DNA of 64,000 nt from positions 62,001-126,000 of the forward strand of contig NZ_CP061314.1 in NCBI RefSeq assembly GCF_018688255.1, written 5' to 3'. A program made the translations under genes and the position numbers. The stretch comes from Polynucleobacter corsicus. Lineage in GTDB: Bacteria; Pseudomonadota; Gammaproteobacteria; Burkholderiales; Burkholderiaceae. Numbering within the stretch: position 1 is the first letter of the stretch; each line of letters begins with the position of its first letter. Below are positions 45,350 to 52,927 of this stretch, piece by piece. A model generated the notes under the pieces. That model made no database searches. It worked only from the letters and a program-made list of their open reading frames with translations, and was not told the DNA's origin.

Positions 45350-46147
45350 ATGACTGAAAATAATTCCACAGAAGATTCGGGTCTACAAGAATCTTTCCTT
45401 TCTCATTTGTATGAGTTGCGTGATCGTATTATTAAATCGGCCTTGGCCATTATTGCGGTGTTTCTCTGCTTGGTGTACTGGGCGCCTGATATTTTTCATT
45501 TGTTTGCGCAACCATTACTTTTGGCATTACCTGCTGGTGGCAAGATGATTGTGACTGATGTGACGGGCTCATTTTTTGTGCCCATGAAAGTCACCATGCT
45601 GGTTGCTTTTCTGATTGCACTGCCGGTGGTGATGTATCAGTTATGGGCATTTATTGCCCCGGGTCTCTATCAACATGAGCGTAAGTTGATTGTGCCTTTA
45701 GTAGTTAGTAGCTACAGTCTATTTATTTTTGGTATGGCGTTTGCCTACTTCTTGGTATTTCCAACGGTATTTGGTTTTATGGCAAGTTATAACGCTCCCT
45801 TGGGCGCGGAGATGTCTACGGATATCGACAATTACTTGAGTTTTGCAATGACAACCTTTTTGGCATTCGGTATTACCTTTGAGGTGCCGGTGGTAGTGGT
45901 GGTGCTAGTACGTATGGGCTTGGTTCCCCTAGCTAAGCTTAAAGAGATTCGCCCTTATGTGATTGTTGGTGCTTTTGTAATTTCCGCTGTTGTAACACCG
46001 CCGGATGTACTGTCACAGCTTCTGCTTGCAGTGCCGATGAGCCTGCTCTATGAGTTAGGTTTATTAGTTGCTCGCTTTTATGTGCCAAAACCCACGGATG
46101 ATGACACCGATGCAGCTTCAGGAGCGGATACTCAAGCTAGTGTTTGA
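45350..46147 (+). CDS. tatC: Sec-independent translocase protein TatC
   Basis: 265 residues with six membrane helices. The first cytoplasmic segment (SFLSHLYELRDRI) and QLWAFIAPGLYQHERK loop are the twin-arginine recognition surfaces. The C-terminus is acidic. Its last 16 bp overlap the 3' end of the convergent Sel1-repeat gene. Confidence 0.97.
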   Translation: MTENNSTEDSGLQESFLSHLYELRDRIIKSALAIIAVFLCLVYWAPDIFHLFAQPLLLALPAGGKMIVTDVTGSFFVPMKVTMLVAFLIALPVVMYQLWAFIAPGLYQHERKLIVPLVVSSYSLFIFGMAFAYFLVFPTVFGFMASYNAPLGAEMSTDIDNYLSFAMTTFLAFGITFEVPVVVVVLVRMGLVPLAKLKEIRPYVIVGAFVISAVVTPPDVLSQLLLAVPMSLLYELGLLVARFYVPKPTDDDTDAASGADTQASV

Positions 46148-47646
46148 TCCTGTGCAAAGGTGGCATTAAGCCATTCCATCACTCGGTCAAAGCGATAGCG
46201 TCTCTGTCGTAAGTTCCCCTCAAGATTAGTTTCGCTATTAGCAAAGGCTTTTCCAGCAACAAGCAAAGAGCGACGTTGCTGGGTGGTATCAATCTGAATT
46301 AGTCGTGGCAAAATTTTGGGTAATTCATGCCGAATATCCACAACAACACAGTGCTCATGTTGTAGTTGACTGACATCACACAATAAAAACTCGGCTTTAC
46401 TCAAATTAAATTGATTGGCAATCACGAGCCTATGACAGAGTAGAACCCACTCAGCATCTAGCTGATGTTCTGCATGATGGTTTAAGGCTTTCTCGGCATA
46501 GGTTGCTAACCCATACCAACCATTTTGCTTTGGGTTGGGCGCACTCTCTAAAACCTTGCTCAACAACTCTTTTGCTTCCGCTACACCTTGTTGTTGTGCC
46601 TGCCATATCCAATAGGAGGCCTGTAGTCCACGAACCTTCTCCACAACCTTCTCACGCTTACGCCAGAGACTAGCGCCTCGTCTGAACTGGGCTTGGGCAT
46701 GGCCTAAATCTGCCGCACGATCAAAGCAGCGATCGCTTTCAGCAGCGCTGTATCCAGAGAACTGGGGGCGGCGATAGATCTCACCTAATGCAAACCAAGC
46801 ATCACGATCCCCATCTTTAGCCGCTAACTCTAGCCAGTAGGCTGCTTTCTTAAGAGAGGCATTGGATTTGGTAGTAGGTTCGCCAGGATTATTTTCAAGC
46901 GAATGCGCTGTATTCAATTGCGCTAACCGTAAACCCAGCGTGAGCTTAGCAATGGTGAGTCCTAGTTCTGCAGCTTGCATTAGCGCCGCTTCATTGTGTT
47001 CGGAGAGCCAAGAACCCCAGAGAGAGGAGAGTGTCTCATCCTTAGGTTGTAATTTAATGAGCAGCTCTTTTGCCGAAGTGGTGAACGGTGTTTCTGAATC
47101 CGCTAAATTGAATAAAAATTCTTTAGCGAGTTTTTGTAGAGCCGAAAGATCACGATGAACGCCGTTACCGCCAACGCTAAAACCAAAGACGTCATCACCG
47201 CCATCTTGCCTTGAGATCCAAATCGCTAGTTCTGATTGCAACTCTCTTTTGCTGGGGTCAAGAAGTAGGTCTGCTAGTTGCCACTGCGCAGCATCACTTG
47301 CATCCATATTTGCTTTAGCGATTCTCCAGAATGATTGCCACCCAAAAGAAAAGGCTGCTGAATGCAAGGTGTCTTGCAAAGGTACTGCGGAGATTTGCCT
47401 CAAAATCCCCAGCATTTCCGGAGAAGCGTGATCCAGCTCAGGCGTTTCTGTATTGGCAGAGCTCAACTGGCTAACCGTCTGATTTTGAATGGATAAATAC
47501 GATTTCTCTAGCCAAATCAATGCATTAGCTGGTTGAATCGGGGTTTTAAATGCCCCAGTCAAATAGGCAGATGCCAAATTTTGTTGTGCGGATACATCAC
47601 CCAATCGCGCAGATTGGAGGATTTTTAAGAATTCACGGCTCGCCAT
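46132..47646 (-). CDS. Sel1/TPR-like repeat protein of unknown function
   Basis: 504 residues with no signal peptide. Sel1-type helical repeats are visible at about 10-50 (GDVSAQQNLASAYLTG), 225-290 (AAYWLELAAKDGDRDAWFAL) and 290-370 (CFDRAADLGHAQAQFRRGAS, then ASYWIWQAQQQGVAEAKELL). The C-terminal 120 residues lack obvious repeats. Such proteins usually serve as scaffolds for protein contacts. It converges on tatC with a 16-bp overlap. The function is not recognised. Confidence 0.75.
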   Translation of the reverse strand: MASREFLKILQSARLGDVSAQQNLASAYLTGAFKTPIQPANALIWLEKSYLSIQNQTVSQLSSANTETPELDHASPEMLGILRQISAVPLQDTLHSAAFSFGWQSFWRIAKANMDASDAAQWQLADLLLDPSKRELQSELAIWISRQDGGDDVFGFSVGGNGVHRDLSALQKLAKEFLFNLADSETPFTTSAKELLIKLQPKDETLSSLWGSWLSEHNEAALMQAAELGLTIAKLTLGLRLAQLNTAHSLENNPGEPTTKSNASLKKAAYWLELAAKDGDRDAWFALGEIYRRPQFSGYSAAESDRCFDRAADLGHAQAQFRRGASLWRKREKVVEKVRGLQASYWIWQAQQQGVAEAKELLSKVLESAPNPKQNGWYGLATYAEKALNHHAEHQLDAEWVLLCHRLVIANQFNLSKAEFLLCDVSQLQHEHCVVVDIRHELPKILPRLIQIDTTQQRRSLLVAGKAFANSETNLEGNLRQRRYRFDRVMEWLNATFAQDQTLA

Positions 47647-47735
47647 ATGACAATTTTGGCATCTAAGCCCCTCAAAAGACAGAAATCAAAGCCCTTGTTG
47701 CCCTGATACAACGAAGAAAGCCAAAAAACTGCCTT

Positions 47736-47783
47736 TTGACAAGCAAAAACAACTCCTAATTGCCCTTACCCCCAGTCTGGGGG
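47736..47783 (+). promoter_or_regulatory. Upstream region of porin 1: -35-like box and GC-rich hairpin
   Basis: TTGACA (47736-47741) is a consensus -35 element, although the matching -10 is weak. CCCCCAGTCTGGGGG at 47769-47783 is a 15-bp palindrome with one central base, in an AT-rich leader. Porin 2 has no counterpart upstream, so the two porins probably respond to different signals. Confidence 0.4.
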
Positions 47784-47836
47784 ATCAATGCAAGCAAAAT
47801 TCATAAGTCCCAGATTTATTTGGGCATTACTTTCAA

Positions 47837-47972
47837 TTTATGGAGATTTAAAGAATGAAAAAATCGCTATTAGCAGTTGCAGCAATCGGCGCATTTGCGT
47901 CAGCAGCTCAAGCTCAGTCCTCAGTAACCGTATACGGTATCTTGGACGTTGGTTTTGTTGGTTCACATTACA
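47837..47972 (+). repeat. 136-bp perfect inverted repeat, left arm (porin 1 RBS and 5' coding)
   Basis: Bases 47837-47972 are identical to the reverse complement of 51711-51846. The arm covers the 18 nt before the start codon, including GGAG, and the first 39 codons. Homology continues through most of both genes at lower identity. Confidence 0.95.
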
Positions 47973-49153
47973 ACGGTACCTCGCTGACACCCAATTCATC
48001 AACAACTGGTATCGCACAATCTGGTTCTGCTGTGGGCGGCGGCCAAGCGGTAAATGCTAGCTCTGCTAGTTTCGGCCAATCTGCAGAATCTACAAGCCGT
48101 TTAGGTTTTAAAGGTTCTGAGGATTTAGGTGGCGGAACATCAGCTATTTTCACTGTTGAAGCAGCATTGAATCCTAACGGCCAAGCAAACGCATTTGCTT
48201 TTAACCGTCAAACATTTGCTGGTCTGAAAAAGAACGGTCTAGGTTCTGCAACTATCGGTACACAGTACACGCCAATTTTTGATGTAATGGCAACGACTGA
48301 TGCTGCTGGTATGAATAACTTAGCAGGTAACGCTGTTTACGCTACTAACATTCAGTCTTCTACTGGTACATACAACACCGGTTTGCCTAATTATGTATCC
48401 AACACTTCTACTTCAACTACTGGCGCTCCAATCAGTATTGACGCAAACAGCGGTGCTTATGTAACTCGCGCTTCAAATGCAGTGAAGTTCCAGTCTGATC
48501 GCATGGCTGGTGCGCAAGTTCAAGCTTTCTATGCTCAATCAAACCAAAGTCAATCAGGCCTTACAGGAGCTGGTGTTAGTGGTGCGTACAACAACACAAT
48601 GTTTGGTTTTAATGCTGATTATGTTTGGAATAAGTTGAACGTGGTAGCTGCTTATCAGTCCATCAGATCACAAAATGGCCAAGTAGCGCAAACAACTTCC
48701 GGAACTTCAACTGGTTTGATTTTGGCCAACGGTACAGCTGGTTCCTTCGGTACTAATAATTCTGATAACCAAACGTATGCTGCTGCGACTTATGATTTTG
48801 GTATCGTAAAGACATATGCTCAGTACATTACACGTAAGGCATTTGCAACTGCTGATAACAACTTTGGCACTTCACGCTCTGCTTATCAGTTAGGTGCTAA
48901 GAGCTTTATCACACCAACTATTTCTGTATACGCAACATACGGTATGGGTAAGTCAAGCTACGCTCAGGCTGGTACAGCTTATGCTAACTTCCGTACTACT
49001 CAGATCGGTTCAGACTACTACTTGAGCAAGCGTACAAACTTGTACGTTGCATACGGTTCATTTAACCAGTCAAGCAACGGTGCAACTGGCACAACTGGCG
49101 TATCAGGTGTGTCAGGCATGAACTACGCTTCTGGTATCCGTCACACTTTCTAA
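47855..49153 (+). CDS. Outer-membrane porin, copy 1 (Gram-negative trimeric type)
   Basis: 432 residues. The signal peptide is 1-20 (cut after QAQA or AQA), then SSVTVYGILDVGF begins the barrel. The protein ends in aromatic phenylalanine (GIRHTF), as required for outer-membrane insertion. EDLGGGTSAIFTVEAALN and GLGSATIGTQYTP are hallmarks of the Burkholderiales porin family. Compared with copy 2 at 50.6-51.8 kb, strand segments are almost the same, while loops near residues 40-70, 155-200, 228-240 and 272-300 differ. Strong GGAG site at -12. Confidence 0.93.
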   Translation: MKKSLLAVAAIGAFASAAQAQSSVTVYGILDVGFVGSHYNGTSLTPNSSTTGIAQSGSAVGGGQAVNASSASFGQSAESTSRLGFKGSEDLGGGTSAIFTVEAALNPNGQANAFAFNRQTFAGLKKNGLGSATIGTQYTPIFDVMATTDAAGMNNLAGNAVYATNIQSSTGTYNTGLPNYVSNTSTSTTGAPISIDANSGAYVTRASNAVKFQSDRMAGAQVQAFYAQSNQSQSGLTGAGVSGAYNNTMFGFNADYVWNKLNVVAAYQSIRSQNGQVAQTTSGTSTGLILANGTAGSFGTNNSDNQTYAAATYDFGIVKTYAQYITRKAFATADNNFGTSRSAYQLGAKSFITPTISVYATYGMGKSSYAQAGTAYANFRTTQIGSDYYLSKRTNLYVAYGSFNQSSNGATGTTGVSGVSGMNYASGIRHTF

Positions 49154-49160
49154 TTCGATG

Positions 49161-49174
49161 CTAGCGCAAGCTAG
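49161..49174 (+). other. 3'-UTR hairpin shared by both porin genes
   Basis: CTAGC-GCAA-GCTAG lies 8 nt after the porin 1 stop. The porin 2 transcript has CTAGC-GTAA-GCTAG at the same distance (50579 to 50566, minus). The stem is kept and the loop remains a GNRA tetraloop in both copies. Confidence 0.6.
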
Positions 49175-49191
49175 TTAAAGTTGGAAATATT

Positions 49192-49218
49192 AAAACCACC
49201 CTTCGGGGTGGTTTTTTT
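49192..49218 (+). terminator. Terminator of porin 1
   Basis: AAAACCACCC (49192-49201) pairs with GGGTGGTTTT (49206-49215) across TTCG, followed by a run of T. A strong intrinsic terminator 38 nt after the porin stop. Confidence 0.93.
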
Positions 49219-49273
49219 ATGAAAATTTTTTAGTTTCAATCTTATTTCTAATGGTGAAAATTATCTTAAATAC

Positions 49274-49312
49274 TGATGTAAATTTTTATAAATAAGTTGT
49301 ACAAATACATCA
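49274..49312 (+). promoter_or_regulatory. Inverted repeat upstream of the recombinase
   Basis: TGATGTA (49274-49280) and TACATCA (49306-49312) form a perfect 7-bp inverted repeat with the 8-bp palindrome TTGTACAA (49297-49304) between them, ending 15 nt before the recombinase ATG. It could be a recombinase-binding or autoregulatory site. That role is inference. Confidence 0.35.
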
Positions 49313-49327
49313 AATTAAGTATCAAAA

Positions 49328-50506
49328 ATGAAATGTATTTATAACCCCCCCCCAAATAATCATTTAGCTGCAAATGATGAATTTATCTGGGGCTCTGAGC
49401 ACAGCCTTAATCTCTCGCCCATTCAATCTAATCGGGTTGCTCAGTGGCCTAAAGTAGGATTTGAAAGGGCCTCACTACCGTCAAATAAACCCCCTCAGCA
49501 AGTCTTCTTTGAAGATGTTGCAGATAAAGCACTTCAGAGAGAAATCTCTAAACATGTCCAAGGGGAGACCACCCTACAAACTCTAGGCATGTTTAAGAGT
49601 CGACTTAGAGCTAAGTTGCTCCCTTACTTTCATGGGTGCTTAATTACTAAAATTGGGTATGAGCAGATAGCTGAATTTGTAAATTACCTGCATCAGGCCA
49701 AGATCAGGCCAGTAACTATTAAGCAGTATTTGGGCTTACTCAAGCGAATCTTAACCTTAGCCCTAGAGCAGGAGTTAATTTATAAAATCCCACTGTTTCC
49801 TAAAATGAGGGCTAAAAGCATTCCAAGGGGAAGTTTTACATGCAGTGAGTATAGGCAAATACTTAATGCGAGTAGGCGCTTATGTGACCCTAATACCCTT
49901 GCCATTAAAAATCACAGAGTAACTGCGGGTGGTGCTTATAAGGTACGCGATACAGTTCCTGTAGAGATGACATGGTTAATACAGTTCATGGTGAACTCAT
50001 TCGTTAGGCCGGTGGATATAAAGCTAATTAAGCATAAACATGTGGAATCGGTCTCAGGAATAAATACTTATTTGCGGCTGAACTTGCCAAAAACAAAGGG
50101 GCACTCAGGGCAGATTGTTACCTTGAGTTCTGCAAAATATATCTATGACCGTTTGAAGTGTTATCAGGCCTCTAGGGGATATGGCAATCCCGAGGACTTC
50201 TTATTTTTGCCAGAGGCTAAGGATCGGCAGGGCGCTATTCAGCTAATTACAACCCATTTTAGAAAAATACTTAAAAGTGCTAATGCAACATTAGGGCAAG
50301 AGGATCAGAATCGAACCTTGTACAGCCTGAGGCACACTGCCATTACTTTTAGACTGCTTTATGGAAGAGGTATTGATTTGCTTACGCTTGCAAGAAATGC
50401 CCGAACATCAGTAGAAATGATTGAAAGATTCTATTCGTCTAACTTAACGGCCGAGATGAATATAGAAATGCTGCAATCAAAGCGAACAACACCTTTACTA
50501 AAGTGA
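49328..50506 (+). CDS. Tyrosine recombinase / integrase between the two porin genes
   Basis: 392 residues. A core-binding SAM-like domain (about 60-150) precedes the catalytic domain. Visible active-site positions are R227 (SFVRPVDIKL), K257 (PKTKGHSG), R335 in Y332-S-L-R335-H and the nucleophile Y369 (ERFYSSN). The usual histidine of HxxR is Y332, and the second H/W site reads NAR (357-359). A C9 run (49345-49353) covers codons 6-9. It uses many AGG, AGA and ATA codons, unlike the housekeeping genes nearby, which suggests transfer. No SD site is clear. Its role in flipping the flanking porins is a hypothesis. Confidence 0.88.
   Translation: MKCIYNPPPNNHLAANDEFIWGSEHSLNLSPIQSNRVAQWPKVGFERASLPSNKPPQQVFFEDVADKALQREISKHVQGETTLQTLGMFKSRLRAKLLPYFHGCLITKIGYEQIAEFVNYLHQAKIRPVTIKQYLGLLKRILTLALEQELIYKIPLFPKMRAKSIPRGSFTCSEYRQILNASRRLCDPNTLAIKNHRVTAGGAYKVRDTVPVEMTWLIQFMVNSFVRPVDIKLIKHKHVESVSGINTYLRLNLPKTKGHSGQIVTLSSAKYIYDRLKCYQASRGYGNPEDFLFLPEAKDRQGAIQLITTHFRKILKSANATLGQEDQNRTLYSLRHTAITFRLLYGRGIDLLTLARNARTSVEMIERFYSSNLTAEMNIEMLQSKRTTPLLK
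49345..49353 (+). repeat. C9 homopolymer inside the recombinase gene
   Basis: Nine consecutive C at codons 6-9. Loss of one C gives a TAG seven codons after the tract begins. Gain of one gives TAA at once. Either slip therefore ends translation, so the tract could act as an on/off switch. Confidence 0.8.
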
Positions 50507-50510
50507 TTAA

Positions 50511-50541
50511 GAAAAAACCCACTGTGTTGCCACAGTGGGTT
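50511..50541 (-). terminator. Terminator of porin 2
   Basis: A perfect 11-bp stem, AACCCACTGTG (50516-50526) with CACAGTGGGTT (50531-50541), and a four-base loop. Read on the minus strand it is followed by T6, so it mainly ends porin 2. It also lies 5 nt after the recombinase stop and may attenuate that transcript. Confidence 0.88.
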
Positions 50542-50565
50542 AATTAATGCCTAACTAATTATCAA

Positions 50566-50579
50566 CTAGCTTACGCTAG
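50566..50579 (-). other. 3'-UTR hairpin of porin 2 (matches porin 1)
   Basis: On the minus strand this reads CTAGC-GTAA-GCTAG, 8 nt after the porin 2 stop, matching the element after porin 1 except for one loop base. Confidence 0.6.
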
Positions 50580-50586
50580 CATCTAA

Positions 50587-51828
50587 TTAGAAAGTGTGAC
50601 GTACGCCAGCGGCGTAGTTCATACCTGAAACACCTGATACACCACCAGTAGTTGCACCATTGCTTGACTGGTTAAATGAGCCGTATGCTACGTACAAGTT
50701 TGTACGCTTGCTCAAGTAGTAGTCTGAACCCAACTGCGCTGTACGGAAGTTAGCATAAGCTGTGCCCGACTGAGCGTAGCTTGACTTACCCAAACCGTAT
50801 GTTGCGTATACAGAGATAGTTGGTGTAATGAAGCTCTTAGCACCCAACTGATAAGCAGAGCGCTGTGAACCATAGCTGTTATCAGCAGTTGCGAATACCT
50901 TACGTGTGATGTACTGAGCGTATGTCTTTACGATACCAAAGTCATAAGTTGCAGCAGCGTATGTCTGTGAATCACTAGCATTAACACCCAAGCTACCAGC
51001 AGTACCGTTAGCCAAAGTATAAGCAGTAGTTGGGGCTGCAGCACCATTTTGTGCCCTGAAAGTCTGGTAAGCAGCAACAACGTTCAACTTGTTCCAAACA
51101 TAGTCAGCGTTAACACCAAAAACTGTGTTGTTGTTTGCGCCAGAGCCTACAGTGTTTGACTGGCTTTGGTTGGATTGTGCGTAGAATGCTTGAGCTTGGA
51201 AACCACCCATGCGCTCAGACTGCACCTTCAATGCGTTTGAAGCACGAGTTACATAAGCGGAACTTGCTTCATTCAAGCTTGTGGATGCTGTAGAAGAAGC
51301 AGTAGTATATGGAGCCAAACCAGTGTTGTAAGTACCAGTAGTTGATTGCAATGAACCAGAGTAAATGGCGTTACCAACTAAGTTGTTCATGCTAGCAGCA
51401 TCTGTAGTAGCCATTACATCAAAAATTGGTGTGTACTGAGTACCGATTGCTGCGAAACCTAAACCATTCTTACTTAAACCAGCAAATGTTTGACGGTTAA
51501 AAGCAAATGCGTTTGCTTGGCCGTTAGGATTCAATGCTGCTTCAACAGTGAAGATTGCATTCAAACCACCACCTAAATCTTCTTTACCTTTGAAACCTAA
51601 ACGGCTTGTAGATTCAGCAGATTGACCAAAACCAGCAGAGCTACCGTTAGTAGCTAAACCACCAGACGTTGAGTTACCCATTGAAGCGTTTGCGCCTGTA
51701 GAAGTACCGCTGTAATGTGAACCAACAAAACCAACGTCCAAGATACCGTATACGGTTACTGAGGACTGAGCTTGAGCTGCTGACGCAAATGCGCCGATTG
51801 CTGCAACTGCTAATAGCGATTTTTTCAT
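50587..51828 (-). CDS. Outer-membrane porin, copy 2
   Basis: 413 residues, inverted relative to copy 1. The first 39 codons and the 18-nt leader are identical in DNA to copy 1, and the barrel strands (for example YVWNKLNVVAAYQ, YAAATYDFGIVKTYAQYITR) match closely. Loop regions near residues 42-65, 150-185, 222-232 and 258-280 are different and shorter. It ends GVRHTF. The upstream region is unrelated to that of copy 1. The winged-helix gene is transcribed divergently from it. Confidence 0.93.
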   Translation of the reverse strand: MKKSLLAVAAIGAFASAAQAQSSVTVYGILDVGFVGSHYSGTSTGANASMGNSTSGGLATNGSSAGFGQSAESTSRLGFKGKEDLGGGLNAIFTVEAALNPNGQANAFAFNRQTFAGLSKNGLGFAAIGTQYTPIFDVMATTDAASMNNLVGNAIYSGSLQSTTGTYNTGLAPYTTASSTASTSLNEASSAYVTRASNALKVQSERMGGFQAQAFYAQSNQSQSNTVGSGANNNTVFGVNADYVWNKLNVVAAYQTFRAQNGAAAPTTAYTLANGTAGSLGVNASDSQTYAAATYDFGIVKTYAQYITRKVFATADNSYGSQRSAYQLGAKSFITPTISVYATYGLGKSSYAQSGTAYANFRTAQLGSDYYLSKRTNLYVAYGSFNQSSNGATTGGVSGVSGMNYAAGVRHTF

Positions 51829-51846
51829 TCTTTAAATCTCCATAAA
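51711..51846 (-). repeat. 136-bp perfect inverted repeat, right arm (porin 2 RBS and 5' coding)
   Basis: Reverse complement identical to 47837-47972 base for base. With the left arm it brackets about 3.7 kb holding the rest of both porins and the recombinase. Confidence 0.95.
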
Positions 51847-51931
51847 CTAAGGAATAAAGACTTAAAGACTTTGAAATCACAATTTGCTATTGAGGTTGGT
51901 GGGAATCTTTATGAAGAAAGCCGCTTCTGCG

Positions 51932-51946
51932 TATCAATGTTTGATA
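51932..51946. promoter_or_regulatory. Palindrome in the porin 2 / winged-helix divergent region
   Basis: TATCAA-TGT-TTGATA, a perfect 6-bp inverted repeat with a three-base centre, lies between the divergent starts at 51828 and 51998. Its size suits a MarR-type dimer site. Binding by the neighbouring protein is a guess. Confidence 0.35.
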
Positions 51947-51997
51947 AAATAATGAAATGTCTAAAACTATTACTCATGCAACATTATTGAGTCAGCA

Positions 51998-52351
51998 GTG
52001 AAGCAGGACCCCCTTGGCGATGTATATTTCCGATTTTTGCGGCTCTTAACGATCTTAGAGACCACGCCGACATTCCCGTGTTTAGATTCTGTCGAGAGAA
52101 AGTTGCTCGAATTTATTGCAATGCACGAAAGTGATGGCCGTGGACCACTTGTCAGTGAGACAATTTATTCAAGTGATATCGGGTCTCCAGCAACCCTGCA
52201 TCGTCGGATTGCTGTATTGAAAAAACATGAGCTGCTTCGTTATGGCGACGATATTGATGGCCGTAAAAAGTACCTTGAACTAACACCCAAAGCAAAGAGC
52301 TACTTTGCAGAGCTTGGGAAATGCATTCTCAAGTCTGCAAAAGTGACTTAA
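51998..52351 (+). CDS. Winged-helix (MarR-like) DNA-binding protein
   Basis: 117 residues with a GTG start. No other in-frame start precedes the domain. The segment SSDIGSPATLHRRIAVLKKH is a recognition-helix type sequence, followed by a wing (YGDDIDGRKKYLELT) and a C-terminal helix. This is the layout of MarR-like or related winged-helix regulators. It is divergent from porin 2 and may regulate it. The ligand and target are unknown. No clear SD site. Confidence 0.7.
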   Translation: MKQDPLGDVYFRFLRLLTILETTPTFPCLDSVERKLLEFIAMHESDGRGPLVSETIYSSDIGSPATLHRRIAVLKKHELLRYGDDIDGRKKYLELTPKAKSYFAELGKCILKSAKVT

Positions 52352-52368
52352 TCTCTTTTCAGGCGCCT

Positions 52369-52791
52369 TTATTTCTTCAGGCTATCCCTAATTTCTCTAA
52401 GTAGCGCGATGTCTTCTGGTGTTGCTGGTGCTGGCGGCGCATCCATGATCCGCACTTTATTGATGATTTTTACCATCTGGAAAATCACAAAGGCCAGCAG
52501 GATGAAATTTATTGAGATGGTGATGAAGTTGCCATAGGCAAAAATCGGTACCCCAGCCTTTTTTAAGGCATCAAATGTTCTAGGCACACCCTCTGGAATG
52601 TGTCCCAAAATGACAAAAAGGTTGGTGAAATCGATATGACCCCCCAAAAGGGTAGAAATCACTGGCATGACGATGTCATTTACTAGGGAATCGACGATTT
52701 TCCCGAAGGCACCGCCAATAATGACACCTACCGCTAAGTCGATGACATTTCCCTTAACGGCAAAGTCCCGAAATTCCTTTAAAACGCTCAT
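52369..52791 (-). CDS. mscL: Large-conductance mechanosensitive channel MscL
   Basis: 140 residues, the standard length. The N-terminal LKEFRDFAVKGNVIDLAVGV and GAFGKIVDSLVNDIVMP (pore helix TM1) are diagnostic. A second helix (FITISINFILLAFVIFQMVK) and a C-terminal coiled coil follow. It releases solutes on hypo-osmotic shock. A strong AAAGGAGG site lies just upstream of the ATG. Confidence 0.97.
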   Translation of the reverse strand: MSVLKEFRDFAVKGNVIDLAVGVIIGGAFGKIVDSLVNDIVMPVISTLLGGHIDFTNLFVILGHIPEGVPRTFDALKKAGVPIFAYGNFITISINFILLAFVIFQMVKIINKVRIMDAPPAPATPEDIALLREIRDSLKK

Positions 52792-52927
52792 AAATAGCCT
52801 CCTTTTCTCTCAGATTGAGATTAACCCAGAATTAAGCCCATAACTTTGATGCGTACCTCATTTTTACTTTAAAATCTTACCTTTAAGCAATTTCCACCTA
52901 TTAATGCCCTATCAAGGAATTTTGTAA

